Assembly (NCBI GenBank): GCA_017307505.1
Contig: JAFKEE010000046.1
Location: 45,081 to 109,080 of the forward strand
Source: Acidobacteriota bacterium
GTDB lineage: Bacteria > Acidobacteriota > Terriglobia > Bryobacterales > Bryobacteraceae
DNA length: 64,000 bases
Direction: 5' to 3'
Under the pieces are notes generated by a model. The model was not told where the DNA came from and searched no databases. It was given only the letters and a program-made list of their open reading frames with translations. This document shows, in pieces, positions 9,023-17,441 of this stretch (within the stretch, counting starts at the first letter, position 1; the number at the start of each line of letters is the position of its first letter). The translations under genes and the position numbers were made by a program.

Positions 9023-10873
9023 ATGAGCACTTTTCAAATCGACTTCTCCAACATCAACAAGAAGCGCATTGTCGGCATCGACCTGGGCACCACCAATTCA
9101 CTCGTCGCCTTCATGGACCTGACGGGGCCGCAGGTGATTCCCGGCGCCGACGGGAGCATGCTGGTGCCCAGTATTGTCAGTCTGGCCGACGACGAGACGT
9201 TCGTGGTGGGTGACGCCGCGCGGCAGTTGCTGATTGACCGGTCGGACCGGACGGTGTACTCCGTCAAGCGCCTGATGGGCCGCGGGGCCGCCGATGTCGA
9301 GGAGGAGACGAAGCTCTTCCCGTTCCGGATTGCGGAAGGCAGCGAGCAGGTGATCCGGCTGGCCCTGGGCGGGCGGCAGTTCACGCCGCCGGAGATCTCG
9401 GCCCAGGTCCTGCGGGAGTTGAAGCAGCGCGCCGAAGCCTATCTCGGGGAAGAAGTGACGCAGGCCGTCATCACGGTTCCGGCTTACTTTAATGATGCGC
9501 AGCGCCAGGCCACCAAGGACGCAGGGCGCATCGCCGGCCTGGAGGTGTTGCGGCTGGTCAACGAACCCACGGCCGCCTCGTTGGCTTATGGCCTGGACAA
9601 GCGCAATGACGGCGTAGTGGCCGTGTACGATCTGGGCGGCGGCACGTTCGACATCTCCATCCTGCGCCTGCACGAAGGCATCTTCGAGGTGCTGGCCACC
9701 AACGGCGATACGCACCTGGGCGGCGACGATATAGACAACCGGCTGCTGGCGATCGCCCTGGAGGACATCGCCTCGGAATGGGGCGAGGATCTGTCGCACT
9801 CCGGGGAAGCGGTGCAGACCATCCGCCGGGCGGTGATCGAAGCCAAGGAGCGGCTCTCGTTCCAGCCCGTGACGGCGATCGACGCCGATTTCAAGGGCCG
9901 CAAGTATCAGCGGGAGATCACCCGCGAGCTGTTCGAGCAGATCATTAAGGACATTGTCGACCGCACTCTGGGGCCCTGCCGGCAGGCGATGCGCGACGCG
10001 GGCCTGGAGCCCGAAGCGATCGACGAAGTGGTGATGGTGGGCGGTTCGACGCGAATCCCGCTGGTGCGGTCGGCCGTCTCGACGCTGTTCCGGGCCAAGC
10101 CCCACACGGAACTGAATCCTGACGAAGTGGTCGCGCTGGGCGCGGCGGTGCAGGCCGCGATTCTTTCCGGCGATGTGCAGGACAAGCTGCTGCTGGATGT
10201 CACGCCGTTATCGCTGGGCATCGAGACGATGGGCGGGGTGGTGAGCAAGCTCATCCACCGCAACTCGACGATCCCGGCCTCCGCCACAGAGGTGTTCACG
10301 ACTTCAGTGGACGGCCAGCAGAACGTGCTGATCCATGTCCTGCAGGGCGAACGGGAACTGGTGAAGGACTGCCGGTCGCTGGCCCGCTTCGACCTGAAGG
10401 GGATCGATCCGATGCCCGCGGGCATGGCTCGCATTGAAGTGCGGTTCCTCATCGATGCGAACGGCATTCTGAGCGTCAGCGCGCGCGACCTGCGCAGCGG
10501 CACGGAGCAGAGTGTGGAAGTGAAGCCGTCCTACGGCCTCACCGATGAGCAGGTCGAGGCGATGATCGTCGAGTCGTACGAGAAGGCCGAAGAGGATTTC
10601 GCGGCCCGCCAGGTGCGCGAGGCCCGGGTGGAAGCGGACACGATCCTGTCGGCGGTGGACAAGGCGCGCGCCAGCGAGGCCTGGCTCGACCTGACCGACG
10701 AGGAACGGGCTGCGGTGGATCTGGCACTCAACGAGTTGCAGATGGTGTATCACGGCGAGGATCACAACCTGATCCGCAACCGGATCGAGAACCTGGATGG
10801 CGCCACGCGCAAGCTGGCCGAGAACATGATGAACACCGCCGTCCGCGCGGCGTTGAAGGGGACCAAGATCTAG
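9023..10873 (+). CDS. hscA: Hsp70-type Fe-S assembly chaperone HscA
   Basis: A 616-residue Hsp70 that releases clusters from IscU. Phosphate-binding motifs [27 protein letters not shown] and [16 protein letters not shown] define the ATPase domain (~1-380). The linker is followed by the beta-sandwich substrate domain ([18 protein letters not shown]) and a helical lid. The length and the short C-terminus fit HscA (about 616 residues) rather than DnaK (about 640 with a charged tail). It lies 43 bases after hscB and two bases before iscX. Confidence 0.95.
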   Translation: MSTFQIDFSNINKKRIVGIDLGTTNSLVAFMDLTGPQVIPGADGSMLVPSIVSLADDETFVVGDAARQLLIDRSDRTVYSVKRLMGRGAADVEEETKLFPFRIAEGSEQVIRLALGGRQFTPPEISAQVLRELKQRAEAYLGEEVTQAVITVPAYFNDAQRQATKDAGRIAGLEVLRLVNEPTAASLAYGLDKRNDGVVAVYDLGGGTFDISILRLHEGIFEVLATNGDTHLGGDDIDNRLLAIALEDIASEWGEDLSHSGEAVQTIRRAVIEAKERLSFQPVTAIDADFKGRKYQREITRELFEQIIKDIVDRTLGPCRQAMRDAGLEPEAIDEVVMVGGSTRIPLVRSAVSTLFRAKPHTELNPDEVVALGAAVQAAILSGDVQDKLLLDVTPLSLGIETMGGVVSKLIHRNSTIPASATEVFTTSVDGQQNVLIHVLQGERELVKDCRSLARFDLKGIDPMPAGMARIEVRFLIDANGILSVSARDLRSGTEQSVEVKPSYGLTDEQVEAMIVESYEKAEEDFAARQVREARVEADTILSAVDKARASEAWLDLTDEERAAVDLALNELQMVYHGEDHNLIRNRIENLDGATRKLAENMMNTAVRAALKGTKI

Positions 10874-10875
10874 CC

Positions 10876-11079
10876 ATGACCTGGACAGACTTCGAAGACA
10901 TCGGCATCGCCCTGTTCGAACAGCACCCGGAGATCGACCCGCTCACCGTTCGGTTTACAGACCTGCATAAAATGGTGACCAGCCTTGAAGGTTTCGACGA
11001 CGACCCGGAGAAATCCAACGAGGCGAAACTCGAAGCGATTCAGATGGCGTGGCACGAAGAATACCAGGACAATCAATAG
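10876..11079 (+). CDS. iscX: Small acidic Fe-S assembly protein IscX
   Basis: A 67-residue acidic protein matching IscX: WTDFEDIGIALFEQHPEIDP, VRFTDLHKMV and LEAIQMAWHEEYQDN. IscX binds IscS and iron and is thought to modulate cluster assembly. It starts three bases after the hscA stop. In E. coli an fdx ferredoxin gene lies between hscA and iscX; here it is missing, so the electron donor for assembly must be encoded elsewhere. Confidence 0.95.
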   Translation: MTWTDFEDIGIALFEQHPEIDPLTVRFTDLHKMVTSLEGFDDDPEKSNEAKLEAIQMAWHEEYQDNQ

Positions 11080-11870
11080 TTCTCTGGAGTTGCGCGGTTT
11101 GCGGGCTGTTTGCACAGACGCCTGACCCGGCTCAACTGCTGGCAGAGATGCACTCCGCCGAACTCGCCAACCGGGTTCAGGCGGCTCGTTTCGTTTACAC
11201 AGAAGACATCCGTTACAAAGAGACGCTGCCCAACGGAGCGCTGCGCGGCACCAACTGGGTGACCTACGAAGTCACGTTCCTGGAGGGGGAACCGTATAGC
11301 CGCCGCATCGCCGTTCAGGGTGAACCGCTGTCTCAAGCGCAGGCGGAGGAGGAGGAAAGCCGCCTCCGGAAGGTGGAGCTGTTCCGGCAGCAGACGCCCT
11401 TCGAAGAGCGCCGGCGCCACTACTTCGCGGCCGAAGAGAACCGGTTCAAGATCGACACCATGCTGGTGCTGCGCTATCACCAGGCCCGGTTCCTGGGGGA
11501 GCAGCCCATCCAGGGCCGGGAGGCCTGGGTGGTGGAGACCCGGCCGCGGCGGGGTGCTCCGAAACCGAGGGGGCGCGGCGAGAGCAGCCTGGTGATGCGG
11601 ATCCGCTACTGGATCGATAAGGGCACGCATATGCCCATCCACATTGAGGCGGAATGGCTGCGCGATTTTGACGGCGCGCCCAAGGGGGCGACAGTCGTGG
11701 TGGACAGGGTTCTGGTGGATGGCGCCTGGCTGCAGCAGCACATCATCGTCCAGGGACGCCGCAAGGCAGGCAAGTTCTATTTCACTTACGAGAACGATCA
11801 GCGCTATTCGAACTTCATGAAGTTCCGCGCGGACGCGAAGCTGCTGATGGACGACCGCGAATTGCACTAA
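11049..11870 (+). CDS. Predicted exported protein of unknown function
   Basis: A 273-residue product not assigned to a named family. The best start is GTG 11049, inside the end of iscX (31-base overlap); it gives ARR, a hydrophobic stretch IVLWSCAVCGLFA and a likely signal cleavage before QTPDP. The mature part is rich in charged beta-strand-like segments (FVYTEDIRYKE, VVVDRVLVDGAWLQQHIIVQ, FYFTYENDQRYSNFMKFR), reminiscent of LolA/outer-membrane lipoprotein-sorting-like beta folds in soil acidobacteria. It may be co-transcribed with the isc genes, but nothing in it suggests Fe-S work. Confidence 0.7.
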   Translation: MARRIPGQSIVLWSCAVCGLFAQTPDPAQLLAEMHSAELANRVQAARFVYTEDIRYKETLPNGALRGTNWVTYEVTFLEGEPYSRRIAVQGEPLSQAQAEEEESRLRKVELFRQQTPFEERRRHYFAAEENRFKIDTMLVLRYHQARFLGEQPIQGREAWVVETRPRRGAPKPRGRGESSLVMRIRYWIDKGTHMPIHIEAEWLRDFDGAPKGATVVVDRVLVDGAWLQQHIIVQGRRKAGKFYFTYENDQRYSNFMKFRADAKLLMDDRELH

Positions 11871-11878
11871 GCCGGCGT

Positions 11879-13309
11879 TCAGGCCGACTGGTGGCTCTTC
11901 TTTGGGGGCAGTACGGTTTCCGATTCCGGGCGGCCCGTCCGGCTGAGAATGCGATACAGCGTGGCACGCCCGATGCCCAGGATCTCGGCGGCCTTGGTCC
12001 GGTTGCCCTGCACTTTGTCCAGGACTTCCTGCACGTAACGCCGCTCCACTTCCTCCAACGGCACCAGGTCCTCCTCCGAGGAAAACGTGATCGCGTGGCT
12101 GCCTTCCGACTTGTAACGGGAGATCGACTCCGGAAAATCCTCGACGTCGATCACATTGCCCCGGCACATCATGGCGCAGTAGTTCAGCGAATTCTCGAGC
12201 TCGCGCACGTTGCCGGGCCAGGGATAGCGCCACGCCAGCGCCTTCGCCGCGCGGCTCAGGACAAGACCGGGTTTGCCGAACTGTTCTCCGAACTTATTCA
12301 GGAAATGGTGCACGAGAAGGCGGAGGTCGTCCTGGCGGTCGATGAGGCGCGGCAGGCGTAATTCCACGTGGGCCAGGCGGTAGTAGAGGTCCTCGCGAAA
12401 CAGCCGCTCGTCCACCATGGTTCTGAGATTGCGGTGGGTGGCGCAGATGATGCGCACGTTGACCTTGCGCGGGGTTGGATCTCCGACGCGCTGGAACTGG
12501 CGGTTCTGCAGGACACGCAGGAGCTTCGCCTGCACCGAAACCGGCACCTCGGCGATCTCGTCGAGGAACAGCGTCCCGCCGTCCGAGGCTTCGACGAGTC
12601 CCTTTTTGGTATCCACAGCGCCGGTGTAGGCCCCACGGACGTGGCCGAACAGTTCGCTTTCAAAAAGGCTCTCAGGCAGGGCCGCGCAATTGCAGACCAC
12701 AAAGGGGCCCTCGCGCACGGGGCTGAGCTGGTGCAGTACGCGGGCCAGAACCTCCTTGCCGGTTCCGGTCTCGCCGGTGACCAGTGCCGTGGAGTAGTGC
12801 GGCGCGATGCGCTGCATGCGGCTGAAGACTTCCATCATGGCCGGGCTCATGCCCAGCAGGCCTTCGCATTGCGAGATCTCGACAAGCTTCGTCTCGAGTT
12901 CGTGCGCGGCGGTGCGGCGCTGCTTCTGCTCGGTCCAGGCGATGATCTTCTGGCGCAGTTTGTCGATCGAGATGGGCTTCGTAAGATAGTCGAAGGCGCC
13001 ACGCTGAATCGCTTCCACCGCCGAGTCGGTCGAATAGTGAGCCGTGATTAAAATGACATCCGTCTCGGGGCTGATCTGCTGGATCTGGTCGAGCAGTTCG
13101 AGGCCGCGCACATCGGGCATGATGAGGTCGAGCAGGACCAGACCCGGTGGGTGGGCTTTGACGATTTCCAGGGTAGCCGCGCCGGTCTCGGCACCCGTGA
13201 TCGTGACTTCCAGACCCGAGAGAACTGCCTTCAGCAGCGCAATCGCCGCAGGATCATCGTCGGCCACGAGAATCTGCCAGCGATTGCCGGCGCCAGGTTT
13301 AGGCTGCAT
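11879..13309 (-). CDS. Sigma-54-dependent response regulator (NtrC family)
   Basis: A 476-residue regulator with three domains. The receiver (~12-125) has acidic ADDD and phosphoacceptor Asp61 in LVLLDLIMPD. The AAA+ domain (~155-390) has Walker A GETGTGKE, the sigma-54-contacting loop as GAYTGA (the common Tyr form of GAFTGA), GGTLFLDEIAEV and the arginine region. A Fis-type HTH ends the protein (GNRTKAAEILGIGRATLYR). It therefore activates sigma-54 promoters when phosphorylated. Its start overlaps the stop of the upstream DHp protein (ATGA), so the two are translationally coupled. It converges on the isc-linked gene with 8 bases between them. Confidence 0.95.
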   Translation of the reverse strand: MQPKPGAGNRWQILVADDDPAAIALLKAVLSGLEVTITGAETGAATLEIVKAHPPGLVLLDLIMPDVRGLELLDQIQQISPETDVILITAHYSTDSAVEAIQRGAFDYLTKPISIDKLRQKIIAWTEQKQRRTAAHELETKLVEISQCEGLLGMSPAMMEVFSRMQRIAPHYSTALVTGETGTGKEVLARVLHQLSPVREGPFVVCNCAALPESLFESELFGHVRGAYTGAVDTKKGLVEASDGGTLFLDEIAEVPVSVQAKLLRVLQNRQFQRVGDPTPRKVNVRIICATHRNLRTMVDERLFREDLYYRLAHVELRLPRLIDRQDDLRLLVHHFLNKFGEQFGKPGLVLSRAAKALAWRYPWPGNVRELENSLNYCAMMCRGNVIDVEDFPESISRYKSEGSHAITFSSEEDLVPLEEVERRYVQEVLDKVQGNRTKAAEILGIGRATLYRILSRTGRPESETVLPPKKSHQSA

Positions 13310-13590
13310 CAGGCATTGCCTTCCGTACTCCCGCCAGCACCGCTAAATCCCGTGCCGCCCGGGGTTGCATTTTCCCCGCCTACAACTGCATCGCCCGGCG
13401 CGCCGCCAATAGTAATCGCGATCGCGATGGCTCTGGAGACACCATCCCTGGCGCGGTTGAGATACTCCACCGCCACCGAATCACCACCGCCACCCAACTC
13501 CGACGCAAGCAGCTCGAGGAAGCCGGAGGCAATATTCAGCGGGCCGAGAATATCGTGTCTGAGGCGGCAGGCCTCGGCCTCACTATACAT
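13309..13590 (-). CDS. Stand-alone DHp (HisKA-like) phosphotransfer protein
   Basis: A ~93-residue protein. Its start, EACRLRHDILGPLNIASGFLELL, resembles the H-box helix of histidine kinases (His within RHDILGPLN). A second helix follows (VAVEYLNRARDGVSRAIAIA), then a low-complexity Gly/Ala tail. No ATP-binding domain is present. The stop codon overlaps the start of the sigma-54 regulator, so it probably works with that regulator, either as a phosphotransfer intermediate or as a binding partner. GTG 13593 and ATG 13590 are both possible starts; GGAGG lies upstream of both. Confidence 0.6.
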   Translation of the reverse strand: MYSEAEACRLRHDILGPLNIASGFLELLASELGGGGDSVAVEYLNRARDGVSRAIAIAITIGGAPGDAVVGGENATPGGTGFSGAGGSTEGNA

Positions 13591-14731
13591 CACTTTCTAG
13601 TCCTCCATTGCATCGAAAGTAAACCTCAGAATTGGCCGGAACGCAAGGGCCTTGTGTGTGACGGTGTTAAATACCGGTAATACAGGACGAATTTCATCCC
13701 TAACTCGGTGGAACATCCGCCACAAAGTGGACAACCGGGACGCCGCGGGAAGCAGTAGAAATTCCGGAATCGGAGACGGAGATGGGAGCAGACCGGCGGC
13801 GGTGCAGGCCGAGAGAACCGGCCGGTGCAGCGTGGGAGGAAGGAGCAGAGAGGGTACTCGGGCGCCGGCCCACGGGTCAGGCATGGAACACCATCCCGGG
13901 ACTGGACAGCTTCGCGTTGTTCAGCGGAGTCGGCCAGGATGCGCCACCGGAAATCGCACGGCGCAGGGCCAGGCTCGCGTCATCGCGGTTTCCGGTTCCC
14001 GAACGCGGTGATCCGTTCCAGGTATCGCTCATGTTGATCCTCCCGTCGACGGCTGTCCGTTGCTGGCTGGGGGCTGACCGGCCCCATGGTCCAGGCGGTA
14101 CATCGTCACGGTGACTTTCCGGTCGACTAAACCAGTTCCGGCCTTCCCTGCCGGAAGCACTTCTTCCCTAAACAGCCCGGCGGTCCGGGTGGACTCGAGT
14201 CCCACAGGAGTCCAATACCCTATCAGTAATACTAGTACTTATTCAGCTGAATTGTCCAAGTACCCTAGATCTGCCGGAACAATTGGACGCTCTGAATCCG
14301 ACTGCGGGACAGGTTTGAAGGAGAATTGCGGCTTGCGTACTGAATCGTGACGGCGCTGTCTCATTTCGAGGCAACCAGTTTGAACCATACCCGGGCTGGG
14401 CACGCCCGACTTACGATACCCCAATGATTTGGGGTGGCTGCCAAGAGTTGGCCAGTGGCGTGCAAGTTCACCATTGGCGGGTTTCCGTTTTCAGGAAGCA
14501 GGCACCGGCTGCGCAAATTGTGCAGGGTGGCCGGGAAGCGGAAAGGCCAGCCGAAACCGGGCGAAGGGTTGAGTCTTCGAACAGAACGGTCCAATGCGCC
14601 GGGCTCGGCTCCAGGAAGCGGGCGGCCAGGGAGTTCAGACCAATGTCAAGTCTTCCCTTTGTCCTGCAGGGCGGGCCGCGGCCAATACCAAGCGGATGGC
14701 GGGCCGCCCTGCTGTGAGATTCGATACGACC
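13591..14731. other. 1.1-kb stretch without a confident gene
   Basis: Several short open frames exist here on both strands, for example 13782-14114 (+) and 13597-13884 (-), but all are Arg/Pro/Ser-rich, overlap one another and show no family resemblance. The part near 14217-14275 is locally AT-richer and contains the palindrome TACTAGTA, so it may hold a promoter for the downstream kinase. No tRNA or clear terminator was found. Confidence 0.5.
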
Positions 14732-15832
14732 ATGACTGACTCCATCGATACACAATTCCAGATCACGGCACTGGATCACATGGACCGTCTTTGCGCGATC
14801 GGTCGGGATGCGAGCCGGCTGACGCACGACCTGAACAACCAGTTCACGACGATTCGAGGCTTCTGCGAGATCATTCTTGGAAATCTCCCGCACGATCACC
14901 CACTCTCCGACTTCGCGCAAGAGGTTTCCCGGTCCTGTGGGCGCGCACTGGAGACGCTGAAGAGCCTGCCCGCCTCTCCAGCGCCTCCAGCGGCGAAGCT
15001 TGATTCCTCGGCCTTGATTTCCACGCTGCTCGAGGCCATCGCCAATGCGCCCGCCGAGTGGCCGATGATTGAGACGAGTTTGCCAGCGACGGAGATTGCG
15101 ATCCGGGCGTCGGCGGAAGAGCTGTCCGCCGTGGTCAATGAAGTTCTGCGATTTGTTTGCGCCAACTCCGCTCCTTCCGGAACGGTGACCATCACGGTTC
15201 AGTTGTGCGAAGGCACAGCCAGGATGCAGTTCCTGCTTTCGAAGCCGCGTGGAGCATGGAATGCCGGCACAGACGGCAGGATGTCGCTGATGATTGTGAC
15301 AGCCGGGCTGGACCAGCTTGGCGGCAGTCTGACCGCCACGTCCGTACCGGGCGGTGAAGCAGCAGTGAAAGTCACGCTGCCGGCCTGTTTCCGGCAGCCC
15401 GCGGAGCCTTTGAACCGGACTGTCGTCAAACACTCCGCGCCCGCCGTACCTGCCCAGGCCCCCACCATCCTGGTGGTGGACGACGAGGATCCGTTCCGCC
15501 TGCACATCCGTAACTATCTGACAGAACAGGGTTATCAAGTTTCAGAAGCCGGCAATGGCCGGGACGCCATGCTTCAGTTGAGCCGCACGCGGCACAATCT
15601 GGTCCTGCTGGACATTTTCATGGCGGAACCGGACGGATTTGAGACACTGCGCCGCATCCGTGCATCCTATCCTGCCCTGCCGGTGGTCGTGATGTCGGGC
15701 GCCTCCATGGAATACCTGCACGCCGCCACGCTGCTGGGCGCGACCGAGGCGATTTCCAAAGTGGAAGTGTCCTCGAGGCTGGGCAGCATCGTTCGCGACC
15801 TCACCGTGTGCCAGACGATTTCAACCCGCTAA
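14732..15832 (+). CDS. Histidine-kinase-like hybrid with C-terminal receiver
   Basis: A 366-residue signalling protein. Residues ~20-90 form a DHp domain with His32 in SRLTHDLNNQFTTIRGFCEIIL. Residues ~100-225 occupy the place of the ATPase domain but are divergent: a G-box-like MIVTAGLDQLGGSL is visible while the N-box is poor. The receiver (~240-360) has ILVVDDEDPF, phosphoacceptor Asp294 in LVLLDIFMAEPDG and Lys in AISKVEV. It may be a kinase with weak ATP binding, or a phosphorelay partner. The start is uncertain: ATG 14732 lacks a good Shine-Dalgarno, and ATG 14696 is the main alternative. The DHp resembles that of the coupled protein at 13.3 kb. Confidence 0.75.
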   Translation: MTDSIDTQFQITALDHMDRLCAIGRDASRLTHDLNNQFTTIRGFCEIILGNLPHDHPLSDFAQEVSRSCGRALETLKSLPASPAPPAAKLDSSALISTLLEAIANAPAEWPMIETSLPATEIAIRASAEELSAVVNEVLRFVCANSAPSGTVTITVQLCEGTARMQFLLSKPRGAWNAGTDGRMSLMIVTAGLDQLGGSLTATSVPGGEAAVKVTLPACFRQPAEPLNRTVVKHSAPAVPAQAPTILVVDDEDPFRLHIRNYLTEQGYQVSEAGNGRDAMLQLSRTRHNLVLLDIFMAEPDGFETLRRIRASYPALPVVVMSGASMEYLHAATLLGATEAISKVEVSSRLGSIVRDLTVCQTISTR

Positions 15833-15936
15833 GATGTTGGCCCACATCGTTCTTTCTGTCTCACCCTCCGTGCTAAACTGAGAAGGATCCTCACCCTGCG
15901 CGGCGTCAGCCCGTGGGTATCATCAGGACAAAACCA

Positions 15937-16137
15937 ATGGCAAAGCTCAAGCTGAAAACACACAAAGGCGCGTCCAAACGGTTCAAGAAGACCGGGACTG
16001 GCAAGATCGTTCGCAATCATGCGTTCGCCCGCCACATCCTGACCTCCAAGTCCCGTTCGCGGAAGCGCAAGCTCGGTCAGTCTGTGGTCGCTGATGCGGC
16101 CGATCAGGCGAAACTGTCCGAGATGCTGCCCTACTAG
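15937..16137 (+). CDS. rpmI: 50S ribosomal protein L35
   Basis: A 66-residue basic protein with the L35 signature [20 protein letters not shown] and SRSRKRKL. The ATG at 15937 gives the standard N-terminus. In many bacteria rpmI follows infC, whose IF3 product and L20 regulate the operon; here the upstream gene is a kinase-like protein and infC is not present in the window. Confidence 0.97.
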   Translation: MAKLKLKTHKGASKRFKKTGTGKIVRNHAFARHILTSKSRSRKRKLGQSVVADAADQAKLSEMLPY

Positions 16138-16285
16138 GGCGTAGGGCGAGCGCGCCGAGCGCGGGGCACGTGCCCGAGCCGCCGCCCGTCAGGCCCCGTA
16201 AGGAGCCTGTTCAACTCCGCCTCTTTTTGCGGCGGACCCAGTCGCCCAAGCCGTTCGGGATGGGCATTCAAACAGGAGACGAAAC

Positions 16286-16642
16286 GTGCCAAGAGTTAAA
16301 CGATCTACGAATCGCCGCGACGCGCGGCGGAAAACGCTGAAGCTGGCAAAAGGCTTCTTCCTCACAAAAAGCAAGCTCTACCGTGCCGCGCAGGAGGCCG
16401 TCGAGAAGGCCCTGCGGTATGGTTACATCGGCCGCCGCCGCAAGAAGCGCGAGTACCGTGCGCTGTTCATCCTGCGTGTCAACGCCGGATGCCGCGCCAA
16501 TGGCACCAGCTATTCGAAGTTTATCGGCGGGCTGAAGAAGGCCGGCATCGAACTGAACCGCAAGATCCTCGCAGACTTGGCTTTGAATGAACCGAAGGCT
16601 TTCTCGGCGCTGGTCGAGAAGGCTAAGGCCGCCTTCGTTTAG
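16286..16642 (+). CDS. rplT: 50S ribosomal protein L20
   Basis: A 118-residue early-assembly 23S rRNA-binding protein, typical in length and sequence ([57 protein letters not shown]). It lies 148 bases after rpmI. That spacer is GC-rich and contains self-complementary segments (around 16190-16262), which could host L20 autoregulation, but I could not assign a known leader motif. Confidence 0.97.
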   Translation: MPRVKRSTNRRDARRKTLKLAKGFFLTKSKLYRAAQEAVEKALRYGYIGRRRKKREYRALFILRVNAGCRANGTSYSKFIGGLKKAGIELNRKILADLALNEPKAFSALVEKAKAAFV

Positions 16643-16659
16643 AGTTCAGGAGAAACCTC

Positions 16660-16956
16660 ATGCACCCCATCCGGGAAGAAGAAGACGACATCCTGGCGCG
16701 CCTCGAAACCCGCCTGGAGAACGTGACTGGCATCATCACCCGGCTGAAAGATCGAAATGCGGAGCTGGAAGCCCAGCTCCGCGAAGCCCTCTCCGCCCGG
16801 GAGGCAGCTGAGACAGCCGCTGCGGAAGCGCAGGAAGAGGCTGCTCGTATGCGTTCAGAAACCGAAGGGCTGCGCAGCCGCCAGAAACAGGCTGCCACCC
16901 GTATCAAAACCCTGCTGTCCCAGGTTGAGCAGATGGATTTGCTCACCGAAGGCTGA
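16660..16956 (+). CDS. Short coiled-coil protein, ZapB-like
   Basis: A 98-residue, almost entirely helical protein with heptad-rich charged sequence from residue 5 to 95 (RLETRLENVTGIITRLKDRNAELEAQL ... Ala/Glu-rich ... IKTLLSQVEQMDLL, quoted in parts). It lies between rplT and zapA, 15 bases before zapA. Size, coiled coil and partner gene suggest a ZapB-like role in organising the Z ring through ZapA. No sequence signature proves this, and the assignment rests on context. Confidence 0.6.
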   Translation: MHPIREEEDDILARLETRLENVTGIITRLKDRNAELEAQLREALSAREAAETAAAEAQEEAARMRSETEGLRSRQKQAATRIKTLLSQVEQMDLLTEG

Positions 16957-16971
16957 GAGGGGAGAAACTAA

Positions 16972-17268
16972 GTGGACGCGGGATCGAACGAGAAGAAGTT
17001 GGTGCGTGTCACCATTTTCCAGCAGCCGTATACGCTGCGCTCCTCCGGCGAATCCGGTGATACTGAGGCACTCGCTCACGCAGTAGACGAGCTGATGAAT
17101 CAGATTGCAACCCGGAGTGCCGGTGCGGATCCGACCCGCGTCGCTGTTTTGGCCTGCCTGCATCTGGCCGATAAGGTGCGCCAGCGCGAGCAGGACTACA
17201 ACCGGCTTCGCGGCCGGCTGGAAGAGATGGAAGGCCGTCTCTCCGAAGCCCTGCAGACGGAAGACTGA
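16972..17268 (+). CDS. zapA: Cell division protein ZapA
   Basis: A 98-residue FtsZ-associated protein that bundles FtsZ filaments. VRVTIFQQPYTLRSSGE matches the N-terminal beta-hairpin head, and VAVLACLHLADKVRQREQDY and the following coiled coil match the ZapA stalk. It begins with GTG at 16972, preceded by GAGGGGAGAA, an excellent ribosome-binding site. It forms a likely operon with the coiled-coil gene just upstream. Confidence 0.88.
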   Translation: MDAGSNEKKLVRVTIFQQPYTLRSSGESGDTEALAHAVDELMNQIATRSAGADPTRVAVLACLHLADKVRQREQDYNRLRGRLEEMEGRLSEALQTED

Positions 17269-17395
17269 CCCCGAATCGCCGCCCAATCAACCCCGTCCGC
17301 TTTTGAGTGATTCCTGACTGATCCCTCCTTATGCCCGAACTGCTCGGGACTTCCCTGCCCCCCGGATTGTCCGCACCATCCTGATCGAAAGTGTC

Positions 17396-17421
17396 CCGCC
17401 GGCCTGCATCCAGGCCAGCGG
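17396..17421. terminator. Strong hairpin between convergent genes
   Basis: CCGC-c-GGCCTG, loop CATC, CAGGCC-a-GCGG forms a stem of ten pairs with one mismatch. It sits between the end of zapA (+) and the end of the SBBP protein gene (-). There is no U-tract on the plus strand, so intrinsic termination is uncertain, but position and strength suit a shared terminator. Confidence 0.4.
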
Positions 17422-17441
17422 AACAGACGGCTCGTTCCCTC

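Noticed and set aside
11073..12233. 386-codon minus-strand frame across the end of the isc region
   Set aside because: It overlaps the sigma-54 regulator and a plus-strand gene, with no domain.
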